Shown: positions 9,730 through 17,949, counted from the first letter of the stretch. The stretch: DNA of 64,000 nt from Solobacterium sp. (GCA_017512725.1 JAFWEW010000033.1:27583-91582); one strand, 5' to 3'. Program-made: numbers and translations. Notes: generated by a model not told the origin, from the letters alone.

Positions 9730-10267
9730 TCTGAAGTTCCCAACATTTAATAAACATATAAATGATTTCCTGATGGATGAAGAAGGAAATATCACAAGGA
9801 ATAAAGTATTGATGGTTGGATCAATGATGATTTTGATGACCCTTTTCATGATGACGGATGTGTATGCAAAACATAGATCACACTCATCGCATCGTTCTCA
9901 TAGTTCTCATAGCTCCCATTCCTCACATAGTTCTGGCGGTGGAGGTCATTCTTCGCATTCTTCCCATTCCTCACATTCCTCTCATTCTTCTCATTCGTCG
10001 CATTCCAACCATTCAAACCATGCTTCACATTCAAATCATGGTTCTCATGCAAATGTTGCTACACCAACACCGGCACCCACACCAACGCCAACTCCGGTGG
10101 TAAGACATTCCAATATTGCTGTCAGCCCAGCTGACGTGAAGGTTCCTCAGACAGTTCAGTCGAATTTTAGAAGCTTAAATGTTGCAAATGCATCCGCACC
10201 ATCGGCAGCAACTACAGGTCAAACTCCAGATTTTGTTGATGCATTCAATAAAACAAAATCGAATTAA
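9719..10267 (+). CDS. His-Ser repeat protein, HxsA-like
   Basis: 182 residues from the ATG at 9719, with GGTGGAGG six bases upstream. Residues about 28-46 are hydrophobic and end with VYA, a possible signal-peptidase site or membrane anchor. Then come some 20 His-x-Ser/Asn triplets (HSSHSSHSSH), interrupted by SGGGGHSS, a Thr-Pro stretch (TPTPAPTPTPTP) and a low-complexity Ala/Ser/Thr tail. This resembles HxsA, the presumed substrate of the His-Xaa-Ser system, which is modified by two radical SAM enzymes (HxsB, HxsC) encoded beside it. No radical SAM gene follows here, only 585 bases without genes, so it is an orphan. A metal-binding surface protein is the alternative reading. It directly follows the MORN gene and is probably co-transcribed with it. 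Confidence 0.55.
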   Translation: MADDLKFPTFNKHINDFLMDEEGNITRNKVLMVGSMMILMTLFMMTDVYAKHRSHSSHRSHSSHSSHSSHSSGGGGHSSHSSHSSHSSHSSHSSHSNHSNHASHSNHGSHANVATPTPAPTPTPTPVVRHSNIAVSPADVKVPQTVQSNFRSLNVANASAPSAATTGQTPDFVDAFNKTKSN

Positions 10268-10852
10268 AAGAATCTTTCGTATAAAAGATGAAATGGATTT
10301 GACAATGCCAAGTATTAACCGCTGGGCTTTTCCTGTGGTTTCAAAAGGTTCATTTCTGCGTAATAAGGGTCTGAGAAGCAACCTATGCTGCGAAACGAAA
10401 ATACTATCTCGAATACTTCAAACTAAGAATAGAGGAAAAACACATGCACTTCGTTAAGATTTTGGAAATATCGTCAATCTCGCATTTGCCGCTTTCTATA
10501 TATTATATAAGCATGACCGCACTGTATTTAATAGAAACAGTATTTTACTAATTTTCGGAACCTTCGGAGCGTATTAATAATAATTCGCTGTCATGGTCTG
10601 CAGAAAAACACCACTCGGAGTCCGACGAAAATCACTGTTTAAGGTCTGTTGAAATCAATCGCTTATTTGTGTAAGTTAACCATCTAAAGTAAGACATGCC
10701 TGTTGCACAGGGCAAAAATAGGATTTCGGAAAATTCCAAGCGAGATTTATAAAAGAATCGGAAAATTCGGAGCGACTTTGGGTATAATATCGGAAAAATC
10801 AGAGCGAGTTAGCACTGGAAATCCTTCAATACCCTCCTCATCCCTTCGAGGG
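10268..10852. other. Gene-poor stretch with repeats
   Basis: No convincing gene is present in these 585 bases. A short plus-strand frame near 10290-10457 (MDLTMPSINRWAFPVVSKGS...) has no ribosome site and may be a relic. The rest is AT-rich and carries four copies of an 18-bp motif (TCGGAA...GAGCG): one at 10555-10572 and three regularly spaced at 10726-10807. Confidence 0.5.
10726..10807. repeat. Three 18-bp repeats at exact 32-bp period
   Basis: Copies lie at 10726-10743 (TCGGAAAATTCCAAGCGA), 10758-10775 (TCGGAAAATTCGGAGCGA) and 10790-10807 (TCGGAAAAATCAGAGCGA), each start 32 bp after the last, about three helical turns. A fourth, diverged copy (TCGGAACCTTCGGAGCGT) is at 10555-10572. Such phased sites suit cooperative protein binding, for example the multiple terminal binding sites of an IS21-like transposase. 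No transposase gene is present in the window. Confidence 0.75.
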
Positions 10853-11227
10853 TTATTTATCTTTCTTTTTGAGAATCTGTTTTGTTAATTTTTTATCGAA
10901 TGTTAATACGTTTTCGTTTAGTACAACAGCTCTCGCAACAAGAATACAATCCACATAATCTAGATTTGTGGAACCAAACAGATCGAGAGCTGACAGTATT
11001 ACCGGTTTATCTGAGATATCGATCTCATCTAACAATACTCGTATCGTATCAGCAATTTCTTTTCGCTCACATTCATAAACGCCACTTAAAACATACACAA
11101 CTTCAGCCATTACTTCCGGAATTGTATATGCGCCGTTTTTTATTGCTTTTTCAACCGTTTCTGCCTGTTCTTCAATGTCGTTAAGAAGATATCTCAGAAT
11201 CGCATTTGCATCCAGAAGATTATTCAT
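10853..11227 (-). CDS. PIN-domain toxin (VapC-like ribonuclease)
   Basis: 124 residues. PIN-domain nucleases cut RNA with Mg2+ held by a cluster of acidic residues. The expected ones are visible: D6 in LLDANAILRYLLND, E42 in PEVMAEVVYVL, D93 in LDYVDCILVARA and D111 in LTFDKKL. Length is normal for VapC-type toxins. The start codon overlaps the end of the upstream antitoxin gene by eight bases, the usual coupling that keeps toxin output below antitoxin output. The antitoxin is of the RelB/DinJ type rather than a VapB swapped-hairpin protein. A role in stress response, phage defence or stabilising the accessory region is inferred. Confidence 0.85.
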   Translation of the reverse strand: MNNLLDANAILRYLLNDIEEQAETVEKAIKNGAYTIPEVMAEVVYVLSGVYECERKEIADTIRVLLDEIDISDKPVILSALDLFGSTNLDYVDCILVARAVVLNENVLTFDKKLTKQILKKKDK

Positions 11228-11492
11228 GTTTTATTGCCATCGCTTTCATAAACGCTTCTTTTTCGCTTTGCCGTAATTGTTCTGACGCTCTTTTTCTCAA
11301 CAGACCGCGTGCAGATCTTTCGGAAGAATTATAGTCTCTTGGTACAAACGGAAAACCTTTTACCTTAATACTTTGATTTGCGAAGATCCGAACTGCTTCC
11401 GCAAAGGATGTCCCGAGATTCTTATATACATTTTCGACCGATTCTTTGACTTCAGAATCCATTCTGATTTGTACAACTGCTTCTTTTGCCAT
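11220..11492 (-). CDS. RelB/DinJ-family antitoxin
   Basis: 90 residues. The N-terminus AVVQIRMDSEVKESVENVYKNLG and the following SFAEAVRIFANQSIKVKGFPF are typical of RelB/DinJ antitoxins: a ribbon-helix-helix DNA-binding part that represses the operon, followed by a helical tail that binds the toxin. The C-terminal half is basic and helical, as expected for the toxin-binding arm. It precedes and overlaps the PIN toxin gene by eight bases. A promoter is predicted just upstream at 11516-11544. Confidence 0.85.
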   Translation of the reverse strand: MAKEAVVQIRMDSEVKESVENVYKNLGTSFAEAVRIFANQSIKVKGFPFVPRDYNSSERSARGLLRKRASEQLRQSEKEAFMKAMAIKHE

Positions 11493-11515
11493 TATTAAAG
11501 CCTCTTTCTATTACA

Positions 11516-11544
11516 ATCGTATTATCATGTATTACATTCGTCAA
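11516..11544 (-). promoter_or_regulatory. Predicted promoter of the toxin-antitoxin pair
   Basis: On the minus strand TTGACG (11539-11544) is followed after 17 bases by TACGAT (11516-11521), a reasonable sigma-A promoter about 20 bases upstream of the antitoxin start. Autoregulation by the antitoxin is likely from the family. Confidence 0.5.
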
Positions 11545-11670
11545 CTCATTCTTCCGTCGCTTTTGTGGAATTCTTCCCTCTTAGTCCCGGTGTAATAATT
11601 CATGTTTTGAAACCTGAAAAAGGCAACATTGGAAATAGCCTGAGAAAATTTCTGTTAGCCTTCTAATTTA

Positions 11671-11709
11671 AAAACACCGCAGTGGAATGTTGATCCATCA
11701 CGGTGTTCT
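11671..11709 (-). terminator. Rho-independent terminator after rsmA
   Basis: CGGTGTT (11701-11707) and AACACCG (11673-11679) form a stem in the minus-strand transcript, followed by a run of U. It lies directly downstream of rsmA and would end the mnmE-tatD-rnmV-rsmA transcript. Confidence 0.75.
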
Positions 11710-11713
11710 TTTG

Positions 11714-12556
11714 TTATCGTTCCTTTATAGCTTCTAACAATTGTTCAAACGCCGGCACATCCAGTTCCTGTGCTCTTACCCCCGGTTCAAGCCCGGCTTT
11801 TTCGATAAGAGCTGCGGCTGTTTCTGCACTGCCGGTATATTCTTTCAGGTTATTGTAGAGAGTCTTTCTTCGCTGCTGGAACGAAGCCCGTACCAGTTCA
11901 AAGAACTGCGGATCTGTGACTGCGCCAGGTTTTCGATGGAACTGAATGATGGCACTGTCTACTTTGGGAGCTGGTGAAAACGCCGTGCGCGGTACCGTAA
12001 ACAGTTTCTTCACATCATACAGATACTGGCTTTCTACCGACATTGCACTGTATTCCGGTGTGCCCGGTGCTGCACTGAAGCGGTCACCAACTTCTTTCTG
12101 TACCATAACCGTGATGTATTCCACGGATGCAGGACCTTCAAACAGTTTGAACAGGATCGGAGTCGTCACATAGTACGGCAGATTGGCACAGACACTGACG
12201 GTACCATATTTTTCTTCCAGTTCCTTTACCGATCCTTCCAGATCACATTCCAGGAAATCCTGCAGGATGATCTCGATGTTGGGATACTCTGCCAGTTCGG
12301 TTTCCAGTACCGGTACCAGCCGCGCATCGACTTCGTAACACCGTACGTGCTGACTGAGAAGCGCTAACTGTTCGGTTAACGAACCGATACCCGGGCCGAT
12401 CTCAATGACCGCCCCTTCACAGTGGGAAGCCTGGGCAGCTCTGGCTACTACGGAGACATCAATCAGAAAATTCTGCCCGTAGTTTTTCTTTGCGCGCAGT
12501 CCATAGGTATTCAGTATTTCCCGGGTTCTTGCGACACTCGCAATCGGTTTATTCAT
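11714..12556 (-). CDS. rsmA: 16S rRNA dimethyladenosine transferase
   Basis: 280 residues, normal for RsmA/KsgA, which dimethylates two adjacent adenines in the 3' hairpin of 16S rRNA with S-adenosylmethionine during 30S maturation. Seen: the N-terminal KKNYGQNFLID motif, the SAM-binding IEIGPGIGSLTEQL near residue 52, and the catalytic NLPYYVTTPILFKL near residue 124. The start overlaps the end of rnmV by eight bases, so the two are translationally coupled, as in the Bacillus tatD-rnmV-rsmA order. It is the last gene of the run, with a terminator right after. Confidence 0.97.
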   Translation of the reverse strand: MNKPIASVARTREILNTYGLRAKKNYGQNFLIDVSVVARAAQASHCEGAVIEIGPGIGSLTEQLALLSQHVRCYEVDARLVPVLETELAEYPNIEIILQDFLECDLEGSVKELEEKYGTVSVCANLPYYVTTPILFKLFEGPASVEYITVMVQKEVGDRFSAAPGTPEYSAMSVESQYLYDVKKLFTVPRTAFSPAPKVDSAIIQFHRKPGAVTDPQFFELVRASFQQRRKTLYNNLKEYTGSAETAAALIEKAGLEPGVRAQELDVPAFEQLLEAIKER

Positions 12557-13091
12557 CCTTCAGCTGTTCCCTTATCATTTCTTTGGTGATGCCCATTTTA
12601 TTTAAACTCTGACGCATGGTCTTTGCACTGCCCATACCGATATGAAACGCCCGGGCAATCCGTTTGCGGTTTTCTTCACTGTGTGTACTTCCCAAGAGCC
12701 CCAGCTCATAGAAGTCTGCCGCAGTGATACTATCATTTGGATTTGGATCAACCCAGGTAACCAAATGATCAAGTGCTTCTTTTAATACTTCATAGGGGGC
12801 GTGTTCGATTCCCACTTTCCGGGTCGTTCTGGCATCCTCTTTCATCACAAAGGCATGGGCACATCCCGGTACGGCTTCATCGATCCATCTGCGTATCTTT
12901 GCGCCAGGCCCATCTGGATCAGTAAACACGATTACCCCGCACCGTTCCTTTGCGGCTTTGATCTGTTCCAGAATAGCATCTTTCTTTGCCAGACCCCCGG
13001 TTACGATCGTCTCACAGTCAAAGAACTGTTTCAGCCGTGTACTGTCATGGGTGCCTTCTACGACGATGACTTCTTTGATGACGGGTTTCAT
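12549..13091 (-). CDS. rnmV: Ribonuclease M5
   Basis: 180 residues from the ATG at 13091, which overlaps the tatD stop as ATGA; longer in-frame extensions run into tatD and are not used. RNase M5 performs the final cleavage of 5S rRNA precursor in Firmicutes. The Toprim domain is visible: IVVEGTHDSTRLKQF with the catalytic Glu near residue 11 and VFTDPDGPGAKIR with the DxD metal site near residue 57. The C-terminal part (DFYELGLLGS... then KRIARAFHIGMGSAKTM) is also characteristic of the family. Its position between tatD and rsmA is the conserved Firmicute arrangement. Confidence 0.96.
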   Translation of the reverse strand: MKPVIKEVIVVEGTHDSTRLKQFFDCETIVTGGLAKKDAILEQIKAAKERCGVIVFTDPDGPGAKIRRWIDEAVPGCAHAFVMKEDARTTRKVGIEHAPYEVLKEALDHLVTWVDPNPNDSITAADFYELGLLGSTHSEENRKRIARAFHIGMGSAKTMRQSLNKMGITKEMIREQLKDE

Positions 13092-13867
13092 TTCATCTCC
13101 AGGAACCGGTGCCAGTTCGCTTCGATCACTTCTGCCAGCTCTTCCGTTTCCATGCCCCTGCACTCTGCCATCTTCGCGACAATATAAGGAATATTCGACG
13201 GTTCATTCCGGGTGCCCCGCACCGGTTCCGGTGCCATGTACGGACTGTCGGTTTCCGACAGCAGAAAGCGGATATCCATATCGGTCACCACTTCCCGGGA
13301 ATGCCGTGCATTCTTAAAGGTTACCGGTCCGCCAAGCGAGAGATAATATCCAAGCTTGACGAATTCCCTTCCCATTTCCACACTGCCGGAAAAGGAATGC
13401 ATCAGCCCATGGCAGCGGTGTTCCTTCAGAATATCAAACGTATCCTGCATCGCATCCCGGCTGTGCACACAGATGGGTTTCTGCAGTTCCTTTGCCAGTT
13501 CGATCTGTTCGATAAACAGCTCCCGCTGTTTTGCCCGCATCGCTTCATCTTTTTCCCAGTAATAATCCAGGCCGATCTCTCCGATACAGGTACACCGTTC
13601 ATCCCGCATTACACGGTAAAACGCTTCCCTTGTCGCTTCATCCAGCTCATTGACATCCGTCGGAAAAATACCGCAGCTGACGGTAATGCGCTCCGGTGCC
13701 GTCTCCGCATATGCCATTGCCTTTTCTGATTCCGGCAGCTCCGTGCACATGATATTCAAAAGCCGCACGCCTTTTTCTTCCGCGCGTCGGATCATTTCTT
13801 CAAAATCTTCTTCAAACGCATCACAGAACAGATGCGCATGACTGTCCAGATAGTTTACGGTTCCCAT
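13088..13867 (-). CDS. tatD: TatD-family metal-dependent DNase
   Basis: 259 residues, normal for the family. TatD hydrolases are TIM-barrel metalloenzymes with 3'-5' exonuclease activity on DNA or RNA and are linked to DNA repair and quality control. Metal-ligand motifs seen: DSHAHLFCDAF at the N-terminus, CIGEIGLDYYWE near residue 95 with the bridging Glu, PICVHSRDA, GLMHSFSGS and the late LLSETDSPYMAPEPVRG. It lies ten bases downstream of mnmE and overlaps rnmV by four bases. Confidence 0.95.
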   Translation of the reverse strand: MGTVNYLDSHAHLFCDAFEEDFEEMIRRAEEKGVRLLNIMCTELPESEKAMAYAETAPERITVSCGIFPTDVNELDEATREAFYRVMRDERCTCIGEIGLDYYWEKDEAMRAKQRELFIEQIELAKELQKPICVHSRDAMQDTFDILKEHRCHGLMHSFSGSVEMGREFVKLGYYLSLGGPVTFKNARHSREVVTDMDIRFLLSETDSPYMAPEPVRGTRNEPSNIPYIVAKMAECRGMETEELAEVIEANWHRFLEMK

Positions 13868-13876
13868 AACTGACTG

Positions 13877-15196
13877 CTACTTTCCAAGACAGAAGCGGCT
13901 GAAGATCTCATCCAGCAGATCATCTCTTCCTGCTTCGCCGGTGATCTCTTTTAATGCGTACCACGCATGCTGAAGATCCACGGTTACCAGATCAATCTCA
14001 TCCCCTGCTTCAAGTGACTGCATTACCGCTTCCATATACTGCTTTGCCTGGATCGCAAGGCCGATCTGACGTTCATTATTCAGGGTTTCTTCTTTCGATG
14101 CCAGGATCCCTTCCGCATACATCGATTTGATCTTATCAATCAGCGGTTCAATATCCCGGTTCAGTGCCGAGACCGACAGCTCTCCGTTTACTTCTGCCTG
14201 ATCTTTTTTGTTATATACAATGATCCGGTTCATGTGTTCCGAAAGATCCAATAGTTTCTGGTCTTCTTCGGTAATGCCGGTCGTACTGTCGATGACTACG
14301 ATCACAAAGTCTGCTTTCTCCAGTGCCTGGATCGATTTCTCAATTCCGATCTGTTCAATGGAATCCCCTGCTTCATGAATACCTGCAGTATCGATCAGGT
14401 TCAATGTCAGATCATCGATCCGTACCGTGCCTTCCACCAGATCCCTGGTCGTACCGGCAATATCCGTTACGATCGCTTTGTCTTCTTCGATCAGTGCATT
14501 TAACAGCGAAGATTTCCCGACATTGGGCCGTCCCAGAATAACCGTATTCAGACCGCTTCTGACATTCACGGCCGCCTGTGCTTTTTTGATCAGCGCATCG
14601 ATCTCTCCGATCCATGCCCGCACTCTTGGCTTCAGTTCTTCTTCACTCAGCTGTTCCACATCATCGTATTCCGGATAATCGATATTCACTTCAATCAGTG
14701 CAATGATCTGGCTTAACGAATCAATTAAAGGCTCCAGCAGTTTTTTTACACTGCCCTTGATACCCTTTACTGCCGATTTTGCGTTGACCTCATCCCCTGC
14801 TTTTACCAGATCGTTGACCGATTCTGCCTGGGCAAGGTCCATCTTGCCGTTGAGGAATGCACGCTCCGTGAATTCCCCGCGTCTTGCCATCCGTGCCCCG
14901 CTTCCCAGTACCAGTGACAGTACTTTTCTTGTCACAAAGGAACCGCCATGCCCGGAGATCTCTACCAGATCTTCTCCGGTATAGGATCTTGGCGCACGGA
15001 AAACACTGACCAGTACCTCATCAACCGGTTCTCCGTTTTCCCGGATCTCCCCGTAATGCAGGGTGTAGCCCGGTACATCCAGAATATCGTTTGAAAAGAT
15101 CCGGTTCACTACCTCAACGGCATTGTCTCCGCTGACCCGTATCACTGACAGCGCACCGCCGGTTGCGGTCGCAATCGCCGCTATCGTCTCACTCAT
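13877..15196 (-). CDS. mnmE: tRNA modification GTPase MnmE
   Basis: 439 residues, slightly short for the family (about 450-460). With MnmG it installs the carboxymethylaminomethyl group on the wobble uridine of certain tRNAs. Seen: the N-terminal folate-binding domain (GGALSVIRVSG, then ISGHGG), the helical domain, and an embedded GTPase domain with P-loop GRPNVGKSS at residues 222-230, DIAGTTRD, DTAGIHE and NKKD. The C-terminus ends FCLGK with the conserved Cys436. The start overlaps the end of the CPBP gene by four bases. The partner mnmG is about 28 kb away in the same orientation, not adjacent as in Bacillus. Confidence 0.97.
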   Translation of the reverse strand: MSETIAAIATATGGALSVIRVSGDNAVEVVNRIFSNDILDVPGYTLHYGEIRENGEPVDEVLVSVFRAPRSYTGEDLVEISGHGGSFVTRKVLSLVLGSGARMARRGEFTERAFLNGKMDLAQAESVNDLVKAGDEVNAKSAVKGIKGSVKKLLEPLIDSLSQIIALIEVNIDYPEYDDVEQLSEEELKPRVRAWIGEIDALIKKAQAAVNVRSGLNTVILGRPNVGKSSLLNALIEEDKAIVTDIAGTTRDLVEGTVRIDDLTLNLIDTAGIHEAGDSIEQIGIEKSIQALEKADFVIVVIDSTTGITEEDQKLLDLSEHMNRIIVYNKKDQAEVNGELSVSALNRDIEPLIDKIKSMYAEGILASKEETLNNERQIGLAIQAKQYMEAVMQSLEAGDEIDLVTVDLQHAWYALKEITGEAGRDDLLDEIFSRFCLGK

Positions 15197-15939
15197 TTTG
15201 AAACCTCTTCATTTTTCATGGAAGCTACCAGATACACCGCATAGGCAGCCATGATTACCATCAGTACACCAAATACCACAAGGAGCGGAATCGTTGCCGA
15301 ACCGCCTCCGACAAACAGATCGTTGGTAATATCGATCAGGGCATGGAGAAGGATGACGGTGACGATGTCATGGCTGCGGATGTAAATTGCACCGAATACC
15401 AGTCCGATCACAATCGCATACCCGGCCTGCACCACCGCATTGATCACTGACATGCCGGCGATATTCGTCAGATGCAGCAGACCAAACAGCAGTGAAGTCA
15501 GGATCAGGGTTTCCATCGGCTTCTTTCCGCTCTGTTCCATTTTCGAGATTGCTATTCCACGGAAGATCGTTTCTTCAAACAGTGCCGGCGCAAGCCCCGC
15601 AAACACCGCTGAAACCACTCCGGCAGCAGATGCCATCTGTGCCCCGGTCAGCAGGTTGTAGATGATATTCCACAGCACAAAGACAAGCGCCGGGAGCCCA
15701 AACCGGATACCTGTAAAGAATCGGTCTTTGGGGAACAGCTCACGGAACGCATACAGCAGGACAGCTGCCACAAGGATCCGCCCGAACACAATGGTAAAAT
15801 CCTGTGAAATACCAATCAGGCCGCCAACGACCATAATGCACAGTACGCTGAAAAATGAAACGATATATACGGCAGCTGTATAAAGAAGCGGATGCCGGAT
15901 ACTGAACTCCGGTTTGTTCGCTGTTTTTTCTTTTCCCAT
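15193..15939 (-). CDS. CPBP-family intramembrane metalloprotease
   Basis: 248 residues with about seven hydrophobic segments. The CPBP (CAAX protease and bacteriocin-processing, Abi) signatures are present: FEETIFRG with E122-E123 and R127, and LLFGLLHLTN with H156 as the second metal ligand. In other bacteria such proteases process prenylated proteins, anti-sigma factors or bacteriocin precursors, or give bacteriocin self-immunity. The substrate here is unknown. It is first in the mnmE transcript (four-base overlap), an arrangement I would not read as functional linkage. Confidence 0.85.
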   Translation of the reverse strand: MGKEKTANKPEFSIRHPLLYTAAVYIVSFFSVLCIMVVGGLIGISQDFTIVFGRILVAAVLLYAFRELFPKDRFFTGIRFGLPALVFVLWNIIYNLLTGAQMASAAGVVSAVFAGLAPALFEETIFRGIAISKMEQSGKKPMETLILTSLLFGLLHLTNIAGMSVINAVVQAGYAIVIGLVFGAIYIRSHDIVTVILLHALIDITNDLFVGGGSATIPLLVVFGVLMVIMAAYAVYLVASMKNEEVSK

Positions 15940-16002
15940 GTTTGGTATCTCCTGTTTTTTTATGAGTAGAGTCGATCAGTCTCGGAAGGCTTAACGATGC
16001 CG

Positions 16003-17223
16003 TCAGGCTTCTTCCAAAGCCGCCTCATTTAACAGAAAATTAAATAAATGCATCATCTGGTACCCATTCTCAAGATTCGACAGCGGATTACGATCCATGG
16101 TGATCAGGATTTTTTTATACCCATCATCGAGCCTGCTGAACGCTGAAATCTCACGTTCCTTCGTTGCCTCATCCTGTATGGTGTAGGAAACCTGTATGTA
16201 ATACTGTCTTCCGTTTAGTTCTCTGGCTACAAAATCAATTTCTTTTTCTCGATTTTTCCCAATATCTACGATATATCCACGCCGAAGCAGTTCAATATAT
16301 ACGACATTTTCAATAATGTGTGTAATATCAATCTGTCTGTAATGAATAGCTGCGTTCCGAAGTCCCATATCCGCAACATAATACTTGTTTTGAGTCTTCA
16401 AATACTCCTTCCCCTTAATATCATAACGGTCAGCCCGATAAAAGAGAAAAGCATCACAAATATGACTTAGATATCTGCTGATCGTTTCATTATCCACTGA
16501 CTTAAAGCCATTGCTCTTCAGTGTATTTGCAATCTTATTTGTGGAGATATATGAACCAATAGAAGAGCAGAGAAGTTCTATTAGTGCAGTAAACAGTGCC
16601 TCATTGCGAATATCATAGCGCTCTATCATATCCCTGGTAACCACTGTATTTACCATCATATCCAGATAAGAGCGTTTTTCCTGCTCCTCCGTTTCCCTGA
16701 CAGCATAAGGAAGCCCTCCAAACTGTACATACTCATCAAAGGCATCCATCTTATCTGTCTGTCGGTAAGCGAGAAACTCTGCAAATGACAGTGGAAATAC
16801 CTTTATCTCAATCCCACGCCCTCGAAAGATGGTATTGATATCGTGAGAAAGCAGCTTGGAATTGGAACCGGTAATATATACATCCGTATTAAATTCAGCT
16901 TTGATTGAATTGACAACTTCTTCAAACCCATCCACAAGCTGAATTTCATCTAAAAACACATAGTAAATCTCATTATCATGAATCGCCTCAGCGATGTAAC
17001 GATAAAGCATATCCCTATCCCTGAGGGCTTCCCATTTTTTCAAATCAAGTGACACTTTTATAATGTGATCTGAAGGAACACCATCGGACAGCAGGTACTC
17101 ATAAAACAATTCATTCAAAAGAACCGACTTCCCGCATCTGCGGATGCCTGTAATTATCTTCACAATATCTTTTTTTCGATATCGAATGAGCTTATGCAGA
17201 AGCTGATCCCTTTTGATATACAT
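16003..17223 (-). CDS. AAA-type ATPase with DUF4143 domain
   Basis: 406 residues, full length for this family. Seen: Walker A GIRRCGKSVLLNEL near residue 27, Walker B YVFLDEIQLVDGFEEV near residue 95, sensor motif ITGSNSKLLS, then FRGRGIEIKVFPLSFAEF, and a C-terminal restriction-like DUF4143 region with REKEIDFVA near residue 330. The family is abundant in gut anaerobes, often as single mobile-looking genes, and its physiological role is not established. Two other, broken copies lie at 26.6 and 30.6 kb. A palindrome just upstream (17254-17288) is a candidate operator. Confidence 0.85.
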   Translation of the reverse strand: MYIKRDQLLHKLIRYRKKDIVKIITGIRRCGKSVLLNELFYEYLLSDGVPSDHIIKVSLDLKKWEALRDRDMLYRYIAEAIHDNEIYYVFLDEIQLVDGFEEVVNSIKAEFNTDVYITGSNSKLLSHDINTIFRGRGIEIKVFPLSFAEFLAYRQTDKMDAFDEYVQFGGLPYAVRETEEQEKRSYLDMMVNTVVTRDMIERYDIRNEALFTALIELLCSSIGSYISTNKIANTLKSNGFKSVDNETISRYLSHICDAFLFYRADRYDIKGKEYLKTQNKYYVADMGLRNAAIHYRQIDITHIIENVVYIELLRRGYIVDIGKNREKEIDFVARELNGRQYYIQVSYTIQDEATKEREISAFSRLDDGYKKILITMDRNPLSNLENGYQMMHLFNFLLNEAALEEA

Positions 17224-17253
17224 ATTTTATATATTTCCCTACTGCCCATTATA

Positions 17254-17288
17254 AACGCAAAACTTCAAAATTTTGCGAGTTTTGCGTT
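17254..17288. repeat. Perfect 11-bp inverted repeat upstream of the ATPase gene
   Basis: AACGCAAAACT (17254-17264) is mirrored exactly by AGTTTTGCGTT (17278-17288) with a 13-base centre that itself holds AAAATTTTGCG. It sits 30 bases upstream of the ATPase start codon, so it may be a regulator-binding site or a hairpin. Confidence 0.6.
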
Positions 17289-17357
17289 TTGGAGAGATAA
17301 AAATGATGTTTTGCACCTCCCCAGGTACAGCTTTTCAAGATTATAAACAGTTATAAG

Positions 17358-17610
17358 ACCGTTACTTCCCGTCTGTTAAGAAAAGAGTTCCAGGAATTCC
17401 TGAAACCCTATTACTGGAAACCATACTTCTGGAGTGACAGTTACTTTATCTGTACGGTATCTGACCGTACTGAGGAAATGATTCGTCATTATATTCAGAA
17501 TCAGGGTGCAGCTAACCCCTCCTAAGCGCTTTGCGCTATAGACAAAAGGGATGTGCGCCGCAGGTGAATCGGCGTCCTCCTGACCGTGAGTTTATATCCC
17601 TGCTCTTAAT
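17358..17610 (+). mobile_element. IS200/IS605 remnant (end of tnpA plus right end)
   Basis: Codons from 17358 to the TAA at 17523-17525 read LRKEFQEFLKPYYWKPYFWS then DSYFICTVSDRTEEMIRHYI, the characteristic C-terminus of the IS200-type Y1 transposase TnpA. The N-terminal part with the HUH metal site is missing, so it is dead. Downstream, GCGCTTTGCGC and a GCCGCAGGTGAATCGGCG-like hairpin followed by TTTATATCCC resemble the subterminal hairpin and cleavage region of the element's right end; this part is inferred. Confidence 0.7.
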
Positions 17611-17616
17611 CAGAAA

Positions 17617-17646
17617 AGAGCGATCCCTTTGCGGCAGAATCGCTCT
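17617..17646. terminator. Terminator after the HU gene
   Basis: AGAGCGAT (17617-17624) pairs with ATCGCTCT (17639-17646). Read leftward it is followed by CUUUUCU, and rightward by CAUGGUUUUUU, so it may work in both directions. It lies ten bases past the end of the HU gene. Confidence 0.7.
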
Positions 17647-17655
17647 CATGGTTTT

Positions 17656-17949
17656 TTATTTCACCGCGTCTTTTAATGTCTTTGAAGCTTTGAAGGCAGG
17701 TGACTTTGATTCTGGAATCTGAATCTTTTCTCCGGTTTTCGGATTGACACCGGTACGTGCAGGTCTTGTCCGGACTTCAAACTTCCCAAATCCGCTGATC
17801 GACATCTCCCCGCCGTCCTTCAGCGTATCCAGAATCTCTGCGAATGCTTCGTCTACTGCTTCTGCAGCCTGTTTCTTGTTCAGGCTGGTATTGGCAGCGA
17901 TGCGGTTGATGATGTCTTTCTTCGTCTTGAATAAAATTGTTTTTACCAT
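17656..17949 (-). CDS. hup: HU-family DNA-binding protein
   Basis: 97 residues, a typical HU length with a slightly extended N-terminus (MVKTILFKTKKDIINRIA). HU dimers bend and compact DNA. Seen: the dimerisation helices (LNKKQAAEAVDEAFAEILDTL), the beta saddle start MSISGFGKFEVRTRPARTG, the DNA-binding arm motif NPKTGEKIQIPESKSPAFKA and the C-terminal LKDAV. The gene starts three bases after the glycogen synthase stop, so it may be co-transcribed with it, and is followed by a terminator. Confidence 0.95.
   Translation of the reverse strand: MVKTILFKTKKDIINRIAANTSLNKKQAAEAVDEAFAEILDTLKDGGEMSISGFGKFEVRTRPARTGVNPKTGEKIQIPESKSPAFKASKTLKDAVK

Noticed and set aside
9880..10050. Repetitive CATTCTTCC-like DNA as a satellite or CRISPR
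   Set aside because: The periodicity is that of His-Ser-Ser codons in one open frame; it is a coding repeat.
10726..10807. Regular short repeats as a CRISPR array
   Set aside because: Only three imperfect 18-bp units with 14-bp gaps and no cas genes; repeat and spacer lengths do not fit.
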